64,000 nucleotides of DNA from DASZQL01 sp964391865. GTDB taxonomy: Bacteria > Planctomycetota > Phycisphaerae > Phycisphaerales > UBA1924. The notes beneath the pieces were generated by a model. It searched no databases. It had not been told where the DNA came from and was given only the letters and a program-made list of their open reading frames with translations. This document shows, one piece after another, positions 32,514 through 40,816 of the stretch. Position 1 is the stretch's first letter. Each line of letters starts with the position of its first letter. The position numbers were made by a program, and so were the translations under genes. The DNA is taken from positions 248,001 to 312,000 of the forward strand of contig CAYMNQ010000004.1 of assembly GCA_964391865.1 (NCBI GenBank), read 5' to 3'.

Positions 32514-33284
32514 TCAGCGGTCAGCCCCGGCGACGATCGCCATGAAATCCGCGGCTTTCAGCGACGCCCCGCCGATCAGCCCGCCGTCGATATCCGGCTG
32601 GGCGAAGAGTTCGGCGGCGTTGTCGGGCTTCACTGACCCGCCGTAGAGAATCCGCATCGACGATGCCGCTACTTCGCCCAGAATCGCCCGGACCACCGCG
32701 CGGATTTTCAGATGCGCATCCTGCGCGTCGGCGGGGGTCGCGGTCTTGCCCGTGCCGATCGCCCATACCGGCTCGTACGCGGTCGTCACCCGCGCCGCGA
32801 GTTCAGGCGGCATGCCTTCGAGGGCCGCGCGGGTCTGCCGCTCGTTCACCGCGTCGGTGCGACCGGCTTGGCGTTCGTCGAGTTTTTCGCCCACGCACAG
32901 GATGCAGTGCAAACCGGCGGCGACGGCCGCGCGGGTCTTCTTCGCGATGAGTTCGTCCGTCTCGCCGAGGACGTGCCGGCGTTCGGAGTGCCCGGTGAGG
33001 ACGATCGTCGCGCCGATGTCCTTCAGCATCGCCGCCGAGATTTCGCCGGTGAAGGCGCCGTTCGCTTCGTGGTAGAGGTCCTGCGCCCCGAGCGCGATGC
33101 GCGAGCCTTTCAGCGCCGCCGCCACCGCGTCGAGATAGACGAAGGGCGGGCAGACGGCGATTTCGACGCGCTCCGCGTGCGTCGCGCCCGCCTCGGCGAC
33201 TGCGCGCGCCAGCACCGCGGCGCCGGCGCGGTCGGTGTTCATCTTCCAATTCCCGGCGACAATCGGGCGGCGATGGCTGCTCAC
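32514..33284 (-). CDS. tpiA: Triosephosphate isomerase
   Basis: TpiA interconverts dihydroxyacetone phosphate and glyceraldehyde 3-phosphate. The 256-residue TIM barrel has the catalytic residues Lys14 (AGNWKMN), His99 (LTGHSERR) and Glu171 (AYEPVWAIGTG), plus the phosphate-binding GGSVKPDNAAEL near 215. The initiator is GTG at 33284, with AAGGAG at good spacing upstream, and TATACT (33312-33317) as a -10 box. secG follows 79 nt downstream. The call is certain. Confidence 0.98.
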   Translation of the reverse strand: MSSHRRPIVAGNWKMNTDRAGAAVLARAVAEAGATHAERVEIAVCPPFVYLDAVAAALKGSRIALGAQDLYHEANGAFTGEISAAMLKDIGATIVLTGHSERRHVLGETDELIAKKTRAAVAAGLHCILCVGEKLDERQAGRTDAVNERQTRAALEGMPPELAARVTTAYEPVWAIGTGKTATPADAQDAHLKIRAVVRAILGEVAASSMRILYGGSVKPDNAAELFAQPDIDGGLIGGASLKAADFMAIVAGADR

Positions 33285-33311
33285 GCGGGGCTCCTTTCAG
33301 CGGGGATCGCG

Positions 33312-33317
33312 AGTATA
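33312..33317 (-). promoter_or_regulatory. -10 box (TATACT) of tpiA
   Basis: It lies 27 nt before the GTG, leaving a short leader that includes the AAGGAG Shine-Dalgarno. This is a contrast to the leaderless arrangement of other genes in this window. Confidence 0.5.
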
Positions 33318-33395
33318 GAGGCGGTCGTTCCGCGAACCCGTCGCCGCGCCCGTGCGTTGACGCCGCCCGCAACTTCCCCCATGCTGCCCGCATCT

Positions 33396-33995
33396 ATGAA
33401 TACTCCCCGTGCCGCACGCGCCGCGTTGCTTGTTTTGATTGCCTGTGCCGCGTTGCCGCTGGCGGGCTGCGGCTCGTCGTCGGCGTTGCGCGTGCAGTCC
33501 GCCGTGCAGGGCACGTACCTCGAGCCGGAGTGGCTCACCAACATCTTCACCAACCCCGACCGCGAGACGACGCAGATCATCCTGAGTGATCTGTCGCCGG
33601 ATGATCTCCGTGCCGCGCTCAGCGGCACCGCGGGCGGTGCGGCGGGGAACATCGTGACCATCAACATGTTCGTGCGTCCGAAGGCGGGCAAAACCCCGAT
33701 CGACGACACCGCGTGCAACGCGACGATCACGCACGTCGTCCTCGCCGGCAGCGGCTACGGCGTGTACGGCGGGGGCGGGTTCGTGCTCCCCTCGAGCAGC
33801 TTTGAGGACGCCGAGTTCAACGCGCGCATGTCGCGCGCCACGCTGAAATTCCTCGCCTCCCGCGGCGGGTTCACCGACCAGCTCGAATCGTCCGAGATCG
33901 GCGGGCGCATCGGCGCCACGCGTGAGGATGCGCTGACGAAGGAACTCAGCTCGTGGTTGACGGTGATGCTGGGGCGCGGATTTCACGCATATTGA
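33396..33995 (+). CDS. Putative lipoprotein of unknown function
   Basis: A 199-residue exported protein. The signal peptide ends in a lipobox, LPLAGC at about residues 20-25, so Cys25 should be lipidated. The mature part begins GSSSALRVQSAVQGTYLEPEW and includes DDTACNATITHVVLAGSGYGVYGGGGFVLPSSS; the rest is alpha/beta without a family I know. The start at ATG 33396 fits the signal peptide; an ATG five codons upstream is in frame. A TTGACG and CATGCT pair upstream gives a weak promoter with a very short leader. It is divergent from tpiA. Confidence 0.72.
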   Translation: MNTPRAARAALLVLIACAALPLAGCGSSSALRVQSAVQGTYLEPEWLTNIFTNPDRETTQIILSDLSPDDLRAALSGTAGGAAGNIVTINMFVRPKAGKTPIDDTACNATITHVVLAGSGYGVYGGGGFVLPSSSFEDAEFNARMSRATLKFLASRGGFTDQLESSEIGGRIGATREDALTKELSSWLTVMLGRGFHAY

Positions 33996-34117
33996 TGGAG
34001 CCGCCTGCGCGAGCAGGCGGTCGCTGAGCGCGAATCGTCGAAGCGAACGCCGGTTGCGGCGATCGAGTCCAAGAACCCTCGGCTCGCGCCCAGGGCTCCA
34101 TCAGGCGCGCGCCATGT

Positions 34118-35230
34118 TCACGGATGCTCCGCCCACCACTTCTCAATGAGGTTCCCCGCCGCGTCGTGGTACAGCACCTTGCGCAACTCCATCGGCACCA
34201 CACGGCAGCGCAGGTCCGGGGCTGACATGTCGTCGTACTTGGACGGGTCGACCATCTTCAGGTCCTCATCCGCGATTGGTGAGGGTCCGGCGTAGTCCGT
34301 CTCGAAGAACGTGCGCAGTGTGTAGTAGCGGCTCGCGTAGAGGTCGAATGCCTCCTCCGGCGTGTTCGCCTGCGCGCCTTTGAACGCGTTCAACTTGTCG
34401 GAGCTTTTCAAGTGGTCTTCGAGCACCACGATGTCGGAGCCGAAGAGGATGCGCCCGCGCCATTTCTCGAGGAACGCGATGAAGCGCTCGGGCGCGTGGC
34501 GCGAGAGCTCGCGCACCATCCACTTGGTCGCCGACGTGTCGAGGTGCAGGTTCGAATGGCGCGTGAGGAGGCCGTCGAGGAACGCGAGGTCCTCGGGCCA
34601 GCCGCCCATGTGCGCGATGATCCACTGCACGCGGTACTCGTCCGCCAATCGTTCGAGCGGCTCGTATTGGTCGGCCTTGGTGCCGTAGATGGACGCGTCG
34701 CGGTACTTGGTTTGGAAGTAGGTGTCGGGGTCGGCGATGTGGGCCATGAACATCATGCCGAGCGACGCGGCGTGGTCCATCTGCTCGCGCTTCCAGGGCG
34801 TGTCGAGGTCCATCAGGTTCGGCTCGCCCAGTTCGCGTCCGTAGTCCCGGCCGCGGGGCGAGCACCACCATTTAACCATGCGCGCGCCGAGCGCGTGCCA
34901 CTGGTTGATCGTGTCGATGTACCCTGATTTCATCGCGTGCCGCCGATCGGGCGCCATGAACTGCGGGAACGCGATGAAGCGGACCGTGTCGCCCAGCGCG
35001 CGGACCACGGAGTCCGCCTGTGGCAGTTGCGACATGGAGTAGGTGCGCACCACGCCGAAGAGCTCGCGGGCTTCGCGGTAGATGGCGGCGGCGCGGTCGC
35101 CGTTGATGTGGGTGTGGCAGTCGATGATGGGCACGATGGGCGGGCCGAGCCGCGCCGCTTCGGCGCGGTAGTCAAGCCCGAGCCGGTTGTGAATCGTGGC
35201 GGGTCGCTTCGTCGCGGCGGGGGAGTTCAT
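34118..35230 (-). CDS. Metal-dependent amidohydrolase (TIM-barrel)
   Basis: A 370-residue enzyme of the amidohydrolase-2 type. The first metal motif is DCHTHING (His39, His41). The middle contains a His in FMAHIADPDTY and IIAHMGGWPEDL, and the last catalytic Asp is in RILFGSDIVV near residue 265. Family members are decarboxylases, lactonases and related hydrolases; the substrate cannot be told here. A TACGAT box ends 7 nt before the ATG, within an 8-bp inverted repeat (GATATCGT/ACGATATC at 35235-35261), suggesting a regulated leaderless promoter. The gene upstream on the same strand is a flavin reductase. Confidence 0.8.
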   Translation of the reverse strand: MNSPAATKRPATIHNRLGLDYRAEAARLGPPIVPIIDCHTHINGDRAAAIYREARELFGVVRTYSMSQLPQADSVVRALGDTVRFIAFPQFMAPDRRHAMKSGYIDTINQWHALGARMVKWWCSPRGRDYGRELGEPNLMDLDTPWKREQMDHAASLGMMFMAHIADPDTYFQTKYRDASIYGTKADQYEPLERLADEYRVQWIIAHMGGWPEDLAFLDGLLTRHSNLHLDTSATKWMVRELSRHAPERFIAFLEKWRGRILFGSDIVVLEDHLKSSDKLNAFKGAQANTPEEAFDLYASRYYTLRTFFETDYAGPSPIADEDLKMVDPSKYDDMSAPDLRCRVVPMELRKVLYHDAAGNLIEKWWAEHP

Positions 35231-35234
35231 ATCG

Positions 35235-35261
35235 GATATCGTAGGCCCGGATCACGATATC
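35235..35261 (-). promoter_or_regulatory. Palindrome overlapping the amidohydrolase -10 box
   Basis: GATATCGT (35235-35242) and ACGATATC (35254-35261) form an 11-nt-spaced inverted repeat. The left arm overlaps the TACGAT (35238-35243) that would be the -10 of the amidohydrolase gene. A repressor site is possible. Confidence 0.4.
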
Positions 35262-35269
35262 GATGATGG

Positions 35270-35758
35270 TCAATATCGCAGCCCGTCGTCGCGCAGATGC
35301 ACCGCCGGGCGTCCCGCGCGGTCCAGAATCCGGGCGGCGACGACTTCACCGACGAAGAACTCGTGATCGCTCTCGAAGTCAAGATGGCGCACCACGCGGC
35401 AGTCGAACGCCGCCATCGCGCGCGTGATCATCGGCGCGCCGGTCATCCACGACTCGGTCTCGATCGCCATGAAGGGATCGCCGGGCGGCATCTCTTCAGA
35501 GGTGAACCGCCGGTCGAGGAACCGATCGGTGCGCGCCAGTTGGCACAGCCCGAAGCAGTGCGCATCGCGGATCAAGGGGCCGATCATCTGCCCCTTGGGC
35601 ACCGCGACGGTGATGAGCGGCGGATGAAAACCAGCCTGCTGCACCCAGTGGACGAGCAAACCGGCGCGGGTGGATTCGTAGGCGGCCGTGAGCACGAAAA
35701 CACCCGAGGGCAGCAGCCCCAGCGCCTTCGCATGTTCCGGCACGCTCTTGCGGACCAT
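35270..35758 (-). CDS. Flavin reductase-like (FMN-binding split-barrel) protein
   Basis: A 162-residue protein of the flavin reductase family. MVRKSVPEHAKALGLLPSGVFVLTAAYESTRAGLLVHWVQQAGFHPPLITVAVPKGQMIGPLIRDAHCFGLCQL is the typical first half, with the FMN-phosphate region around SGVFVLTA and GLLVHWVQQ. Such proteins reduce flavin for a partner oxygenase, or bind FMN themselves. A GGAGG stretch 8 nt before ATG 35758 decides the start. Its stop is 39 nt before the amidohydrolase start; a functional link is possible but unproven. The upstream 35759-35960 has no other gene. Confidence 0.8.
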   Translation of the reverse strand: MVRKSVPEHAKALGLLPSGVFVLTAAYESTRAGLLVHWVQQAGFHPPLITVAVPKGQMIGPLIRDAHCFGLCQLARTDRFLDRRFTSEEMPPGDPFMAIETESWMTGAPMITRAMAAFDCRVVRHLDFESDHEFFVGEVVAARILDRAGRPAVHLRDDGLRY

Positions 35759-35973
35759 CCTCGCGGCCTCCGCTGAATCGAACCCACGAGCGAACAACCG
35801 CCCACCCGCCGACGAGCTAAGTGCTTCTGGAACCATCGGCGTGTTCGGACGCAGGGACCGGCCAATCCCCCAAAGAGGCCCGAGAAAACCACCGATCGCG
35901 CAGTCATTGCGCTTCTTTGCGGTGTAAGAATCGCGTGGAAAAAGTGTCGCTTGAACAGAATTGTGTTGCGTTG

Positions 35974-35988
35974 TGGGGCGAAGTGGGG
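35974..35988 (+). promoter_or_regulatory. Tandem MraZ-binding boxes (TGGGG-N5-TGGGG)
   Basis: TGGGG at 35974-35978 and 35984-35988 repeat with a 10-nt period, about 40 nt before the mraZ start. MraZ of other bacteria binds TGGGN repeats with 5-nt spacers in its own promoter, so this is a likely autoregulatory site. Confidence 0.65.
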
Positions 35989-36026
35989 TACATTCCGCCT
36001 ACCGATCCGCCCCGGAGTGCAAATGG

Positions 36027-36497
36027 GTGCTTTTCACCGGTCATTACGCTCACACGATCGACTCGAAGGGGAGGCTAGCGATCCCCGCGGAGATTCGGGC
36101 GCGGTGGCGGAGCGAGGCGGATGGTTCGGCGTGGTTCGCCGTGCCCTGGCCCACGGGGTGTCTTCGGCTGTACACGGAAGTGGACTTTCACAATCGGGCG
36201 GCGAGCCGCGCCGTCTCCCTCACGCCCAGCCCGGACGAGGCGGAGCTGCAGGCCACGCTGTTCGGCTTATCGGCGCGGGTGGAGATGGATTCCGCGGGTC
36301 GCGTGCGTCTGCCGGACGAGACGCTCAAGCTCGTTGGTCTTGGAACGGAAGTGGTCCTGGTCGGCGCAGGCGATCGTCTGGAGGTGAGAGACCGCGCTGA
36401 GTGGGAGAAGAGTAAGGCGGATCGTCTGGCCCAGATGCCGGACCTGATGCGCCGGATCGAGGAGCGCCGGAACGGGCGGGCCTCGGGGAGTGAGTGA
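36027..36497 (+). CDS. mraZ: Transcriptional regulator MraZ
   Basis: MraZ is the regulator that normally heads the division and cell-wall (dcw) cluster. The 156-residue protein has two AbrB-like halves: VLFTGHYAHTIDSKGRLAIP at the start and ARVEMDSAGRVRLPDETLK near 88-106. The initiator is a GTG at 36027 with GGAG about 9 nt upstream; this gives the standard N-terminus. Two TGGGG boxes lie in its promoter. Unusually it is not followed by rsmH/ftsL; the next 375 bp is a hairpin-rich non-coding stretch with a terminator. FtsW and MurG are at 54.7 kb, so the dcw cluster is dispersed. Confidence 0.93.
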   Translation: MLFTGHYAHTIDSKGRLAIPAEIRARWRSEADGSAWFAVPWPTGCLRLYTEVDFHNRAASRAVSLTPSPDEAELQATLFGLSARVEMDSAGRVRLPDETLKLVGLGTEVVLVGAGDRLEVRDRAEWEKSKADRLAQMPDLMRRIEERRNGRASGSE

Positions 36498-36871
36498 GAG
36501 CGGCTCGCGTCCGCCCGGAAGGGCGGGTGTCGGGAATGTGAAGTGGCGCGGGCCACGGCTGGATTACGGAGCGGGCGGGGCAGTAACCCGCACCGCGATG
36601 GTGCGACGGAGGTTTCGAACGGACTCGAAGACTCATGCTGCGTGGATCGTCGAGCTCGTGCGCATGGACGCGTGCGGGAGGGCAGGCGCCGAGAGGCGCC
36701 GGGGCCGGCGACGGGAAGCGTGGTGTGGGGCCGCCGGAGCACACGAAGATTTCGTCCGATCGGATTCGCGTTCGATCGGGCGCTTCCATACCACCTCGTC
36801 GGCGGGGCGATCACCACCCCCCGCCGCACCGCCGCCCGTTTCGTCTTCACGCGGAACGGGTGATGTTTTTT
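36498..36871 (+). ncRNA. Candidate structured non-coding RNA downstream of mraZ
   Basis: No coding character in any frame. I count at least eight plausible stems on the plus strand: CCGCCC-GGAA-GGGCGG (36511-36526, GNRA loop), GTGGC/GCCAC (36543-36556), GCGGG/CCCGC (36575-36591), TTCGA/TCGAA (36614-36629), GGCGCC-GAGA-GGCGCC (36685-36700, GNRA loop), a 9-bp long-range stem at 36720-36728/36786-36794 that encloses two hairpins (ACGAA/TTCGT and CCGATCG/CGATCGG), GGCGGGG/CCCCGCC (36801-36825), and a terminator. The length (~370 nt) and GNRA loops resemble large structured RNAs. I looked for RNase P, tmRNA and SRP signatures and found none. In GC-rich DNA chance stems are common, so this stays a candidate. 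Confidence 0.45.
36835..36871 (+). terminator. Intrinsic terminator after the mraZ / ncRNA transcript
   Basis: CCCGTT (36835-36840) pairs with AACGGG (36855-36860), with an inner CGT/ACG pairing, and is followed by TGATGTTTTTT. It points to a plus-strand transcript ending here. The remaining 36872-37023 holds nothing I recognise. Confidence 0.7.
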
Positions 36872-37023
36872 GGTGAGGCGATGTGCGCAGGTCGCGGAGC
36901 GCCGAATTGTCTTGCGTGTTGCGCTGGAGTTGAAAATGCTTCGCTTGGGTCGACGGGCGGATGGCTCATCGCTCATCCCGAGCGTCAGAGCGTGCTCAGG
37001 CGTCGGGGGCCGAGCTCTTTGCG

Positions 37024-40000
37024 TCACATGTGGGAGCCCAGCGTTGCGAGTTCGGTGTTGAGCGAGGTGTCGCTGCTGGAGATCGGGTTGACGGTCTGGG
37101 TGTCGTGGTCGAGCCCGATGATGAGGGTGTGGGTGGCGCCTTCTTCGGGGTACGAGAGTTGGGCTTCGCCGCGGAGTTCGAATCGGGCGAAGCCGTGGAT
37201 CAGCCCGGTGCCGGTGCCGTCGATGACGGGTGAGGCGGGGCGCGGGCCGGCGCGTTCGATCCAGCGGATGGTGAGGCGGTGCGCGTCGAGCGGGTCGTGG
37301 CGTGAGATGGCCCACGAGACTTCGAGTCGTCCGGCGACGGAGGAGAAGGCGCCGTGCTTCTGGCAGTTGGTCATGAGTTCCTGGATGACCATGCCGAGGG
37401 CGGTGGCCTGGCGGGCGGGGATGTCGGCGTCCGGGCCGTTGAAGAGGGCGCGGTCGCTCAGGGTGGGCGGGAGCATCGACGAGAGCAGTCGCGTGAGATT
37501 CACGCTCGACCAGTGGCTCGATGAGAGCATGGAGTGGACGGTGAGCATTGCCTGGACCCGCGCGTGGATGGCGGCGACGGCGTGCTCGTCGCGGCGGTCC
37601 TTCGACAGGTCGATCATTGAGAGCAGTCCGGCGAGCGCGTTTTTCACCCTGTGGTCGAGTTCAGAGAGGAGTAATCGTCGGAGTTCGCTCTCGCGCTGGA
37701 GATCGAGGGCGGCCTTCTTGCGCGCGGTGATGTCGGTGGCGACGCCCGCGACGCGGGCGATGCGTCCCTCGGCGTTCTTGATGGACACGCCGCGGTCGTG
37801 GATCCAGCGGACCTGCCCGTCGCGCCGGATGATGCGGTACTCGACGTCGTATTCGACGCCCGGGACCTGCGCGACCCATTGCTCGAAGATGCGCTTGGCG
37901 GCGGGGAGGTCCTCGGGGTGGACCGAGCGCGTCCAGACATTGACGTCGGCGTACAGCTCTCCCATCGGGATGCCCCAGATGCGTTCGAACGCCGGGTTCA
38001 CGAAGGTGATGCGGCGGGGTTCGAGGTCTTCCAGCCACAGCACCTGATCGACCGACTGTGCGAATTCGGTGAACCGCGAGGTTGATTCCTCGAGCTCGGC
38101 GCGGACGCGGCTGCGCTCGGTGACATCGGTGGAGACACCCATCATCCCGACGATCGCGCCCGAATCGTCGTGGACGGGTGCGAAAAACGTCTCGAATATA
38201 AGCCCGGCGATGTGGACGGGCTCCGAGAATGTCTCGCCGGCGAGCGCCCGGCGGATCTGCGCCGCGACCTTTGGGTAGTTCTTCACAAACTCCCAGACGC
38301 TGGTGCCGACCACTTCGCCCGGCCCGAGATCGAACCCGCGGAGCCCCATGCCCTCCGACAGGGTGAATCTGCCGCCGGTATCCGCGGCCCAGAGCACGAG
38401 CGGCGAGTTGTTCACGACGGTGCGGAGCATCTCGGCGCTGCGCCGGGTTTCCTCGGCGGCGGCGCGGACCCGCTCGAGCAAGCGGAGGTTCTCGATGGCG
38501 CGGGCGGCGAGGTCGGCGAAGAACTCGATCCGGACGAGTTGTTCGCGCGTTGGTCGCTGCCCGTCGGCCGGATCGTTGAGCGTGAATCGCCCGAGCACGG
38601 AGCCGCCGGCGGAGCGGAGCGGGACGTACGCGAGGTCGCTGGGCTTCCAGGTGTCGCCCGGGCGGGGCGTGCGCTTGCCGGGCAGGATGTCGAAGGGGAC
38701 GGCGAGCTCGCTGATCTGCTCGGCGGGGATGAAGAACGACCGGCTCAGCTGGAATCGGCTCATGCCGGGGCCGTACATCTCGCGGCGGCGCTCGGGGGTG
38801 AGCACGTTGGCGCGCAGGTGTTCGATCATCTGATCCGTGAGTCCCGCGTAGGCGGCGCGGTCGATGCTCCAGTCGTCGGTGTAGGTGAAGACGGTGACGG
38901 AATCCCAGCCGGAGCGGTGGATCGCGTCGGCGACGAGTTGGAGAACGGCGGGTTCGTCGCGAGCCTCGTGCAGCGGACGGGCGTCGGCGAGGAGTTGGGA
39001 GAGGGTCTGCTGGGCCTTCTGGGCCGCGGCCTCGGCGGCGCGGACCTCGCGCACCAGCGCGAGGAGTTCGATCGATCGGGCGGCGAGATCGGCGAAGAAT
39101 TCAAGGCGTTGGAACGTCTGCGCATCGGGCTTGCGCCCGCTGGTCGGATCGGCGAGCGACACGCAGCCGATCACGCGATCTTGCCGATCGAGCAGCGGGA
39201 CGATGGCGGCGTCGTGCGGGTCCCAGGCGTCGCTCGACGGGCGGGGGCGCGGCTGGGGAATGGCGCGGGCGGCCAGCGCGATGCCGATGGCTTCCGCGTG
39301 CGGCGCGGGGATGTAGTAACTGCGGCTGACGCGGTACTGGTCGGCGCCGCCCTTGAAGAACGCGGCGCGCGCGGTGGGCGTGAAGCCGCGGAGCCTGGCG
39401 AGTTCGAGGTCCTCGGGCGAGACGCCGGCGGACGCGAGACAGGTCATGTTCCACTCACGGTCGTAGAGGAAGACGTGGACGGCGTTCCAGCCCGCGCCCT
39501 GAACCGCGCGAGCCACGCGCTCCGCCGTGTCGAATTCGCTCTCCGCCGTGAGCAGGTCCGCGGACGAGAACAGCAGGTTCCGGATTTGTACGGCGGCTTC
39601 TCGATCGCGGGTAGCGAGCGCGAGCTCGGCGGCCCGTCGGCGTGCGCGAGCGGCGGTGAAGATTGCCGCCGAGATACACGCGCCCGTGAGAACCAGCGCG
39701 CCGTTCGTCAGTTCGGCCCGGTAGGTTTCCCACCAGCGTGGGACGCGCCCGATCAGCTCGCTGCCAGACGGGAGGAGTTCGCGTTTGATGTTGAACCTGC
39801 GGAGCTGGATTTCGTTGAAGAGGGCGGCGTTCGGGCCGTCGGTCACTGGGATGGAGGACGCGCGCTCGCCGCGGAGGATCCGGAGCGCCAGGTCGGCGGC
39901 GGCTTCGCCTTGCTTGCTCGCGCTGACCACCCTGCCCCCGACGTAGTCCGCCTTGATGTGCGAGTCGTAGAGCCCGTAGACGGGGGGCGCGTCGGGGGAG

Positions 40001-40749
40001 TTCTGGAGGAAACGCGTGAATTCATCGGTGCCGCGGTTGCGCTTGGAGTGATCCGAGAAGCCGAAGGAGAGCAGCACCGAACCGGGCGGGAGCGTTCGGC
40101 ACCGCGCGAGCGCATCCTCGGCGCTGCGCTCGATGAGCCACTCGACCCGCGGCCACGGCGGGAGTTCCGCGAGCGCTTGTTCGCTGAGCAGCTTGAAGCG
40201 GTCGTTCTCGCGCCGGTCGGTGACGACGATGCCGAGGGCGGGGGCGTCGGGGTGCAGGCGGCGGATAATCTCGAGCGTGCCCTTGACGTCGAGTTCTTCG
40301 ATGAGCCCGGTGGTCTCACGTCCTGTCGGGATGTGCTGCCGGTAGTCGCTGCGGAATGCGGAGAAGACGTGCGGCACGCCGGGCAGAGCGTCTTGCCCGT
40401 GCTGGAACCAGAACATGGCGGCGGGCGTGTCGGTGGTGATGACGAGTCTGATGTTCTGGTCTCGGTACTTCTGATGGAGATGATCACGGAGCGGGACCCC
40501 GCTCTCCGGCTCCGGTCCGCCTGTATCGACCATGTATTCGATGCGGAGATGTGGAAAAATCTCGTCGGCGGTGAGCGCGTCGCGGATGGCGGTGTCTTGC
40601 AGCCGCGTGAAGTGAACGAGCGGTTGGTACGAATGGAGAATCAGGACGGTGGGATGGTCGGCCTGCTGCCGTGCGTTCGCCAAGCGCGGCGACAGCATCG
40701 CCGTGAGGACGGCGAACATCAGCATGATCGATGGAGCACCGAGCCGCAT
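37024..40749 (-). CDS. Multidomain sensor histidine kinase (HWE/HisKA_2 type) with periplasmic-binding-like sensor
   Basis: A 1,241-residue kinase. After a signal/membrane segment (~8-26) comes a ~300-residue region like the ABC substrate-binding family found in sensor kinases (HPTVLILHSYQPLVHFTR, RLVITTDTPAAMFWF, LLSFGFSD). A second membrane segment lies at ~350-370. Two GAF-like domains (~395-580 and 600-780) share near-identical cores (QRLEFFADLAARSIEL / VRIEFFADLAARAIEN), implying duplication. Two PAS domains follow (~790-910, 920-1030). The phosphoacceptor is His1033 in ELDHRVKNALAGLLSMI, and the ATPase domain has VIQELMTNCQKHG and GTGTGLIHGF. Its partner regulator is not in the window. 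A TACGCT box 9 nt before ATG 40749 decides the start. Confidence 0.88.
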   Translation of the reverse strand: MRLGAPSIMLMFAVLTAMLSPRLANARQQADHPTVLILHSYQPLVHFTRLQDTAIRDALTADEIFPHLRIEYMVDTGGPEPESGVPLRDHLHQKYRDQNIRLVITTDTPAAMFWFQHGQDALPGVPHVFSAFRSDYRQHIPTGRETTGLIEELDVKGTLEIIRRLHPDAPALGIVVTDRRENDRFKLLSEQALAELPPWPRVEWLIERSAEDALARCRTLPPGSVLLSFGFSDHSKRNRGTDEFTRFLQNSPDAPPVYGLYDSHIKADYVGGRVVSASKQGEAAADLALRILRGERASSIPVTDGPNAALFNEIQLRRFNIKRELLPSGSELIGRVPRWWETYRAELTNGALVLTGACISAAIFTAARARRRAAELALATRDREAAVQIRNLLFSSADLLTAESEFDTAERVARAVQGAGWNAVHVFLYDREWNMTCLASAGVSPEDLELARLRGFTPTARAAFFKGGADQYRVSRSYYIPAPHAEAIGIALAARAIPQPRPRPSSDAWDPHDAAIVPLLDRQDRVIGCVSLADPTSGRKPDAQTFQRLEFFADLAARSIELLALVREVRAAEAAAQKAQQTLSQLLADARPLHEARDEPAVLQLVADAIHRSGWDSVTVFTYTDDWSIDRAAYAGLTDQMIEHLRANVLTPERRREMYGPGMSRFQLSRSFFIPAEQISELAVPFDILPGKRTPRPGDTWKPSDLAYVPLRSAGGSVLGRFTLNDPADGQRPTREQLVRIEFFADLAARAIENLRLLERVRAAAEETRRSAEMLRTVVNNSPLVLWAADTGGRFTLSEGMGLRGFDLGPGEVVGTSVWEFVKNYPKVAAQIRRALAGETFSEPVHIAGLIFETFFAPVHDDSGAIVGMMGVSTDVTERSRVRAELEESTSRFTEFAQSVDQVLWLEDLEPRRITFVNPAFERIWGIPMGELYADVNVWTRSVHPEDLPAAKRIFEQWVAQVPGVEYDVEYRIIRRDGQVRWIHDRGVSIKNAEGRIARVAGVATDITARKKAALDLQRESELRRLLLSELDHRVKNALAGLLSMIDLSKDRRDEHAVAAIHARVQAMLTVHSMLSSSHWSSVNLTRLLSSMLPPTLSDRALFNGPDADIPARQATALGMVIQELMTNCQKHGAFSSVAGRLEVSWAISRHDPLDAHRLTIRWIERAGPRPASPVIDGTGTGLIHGFARFELRGEAQLSYPEEGATHTLIIGLDHDTQTVNPISSSDTSLNTELATLGSHM

Positions 40750-40758
40750 CGGTCTATG

Positions 40759-40764
40759 AGCGTA
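40759..40764 (-). promoter_or_regulatory. -10 box (TACGCT) of the histidine kinase gene
   Basis: It ends 9 nt before the ATG at 40749, giving another predicted leaderless or near-leaderless mRNA. Confidence 0.4.
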
Positions 40765-40816
40765 GCACTTGGGCCCGATGCCGATCAATGGGGCACACAA
40801 CCGGGAGGGCGGGCGA

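Noticed and set aside
36498..36871. RNase P RNA (rnpB) next to mraZ, as in pseudomonads
   Set aside because: The universal core GAGGAAAGUCC and the ACAGAA segment are absent on both strands. tmRNA and SRP signatures are also missing.
36490..36876. rsmH or another dcw gene after mraZ
   Set aside because: No frame shows the RsmH start (HxPVLLxEV) or other methyltransferase motifs; translations are Arg-rich and unstructured.
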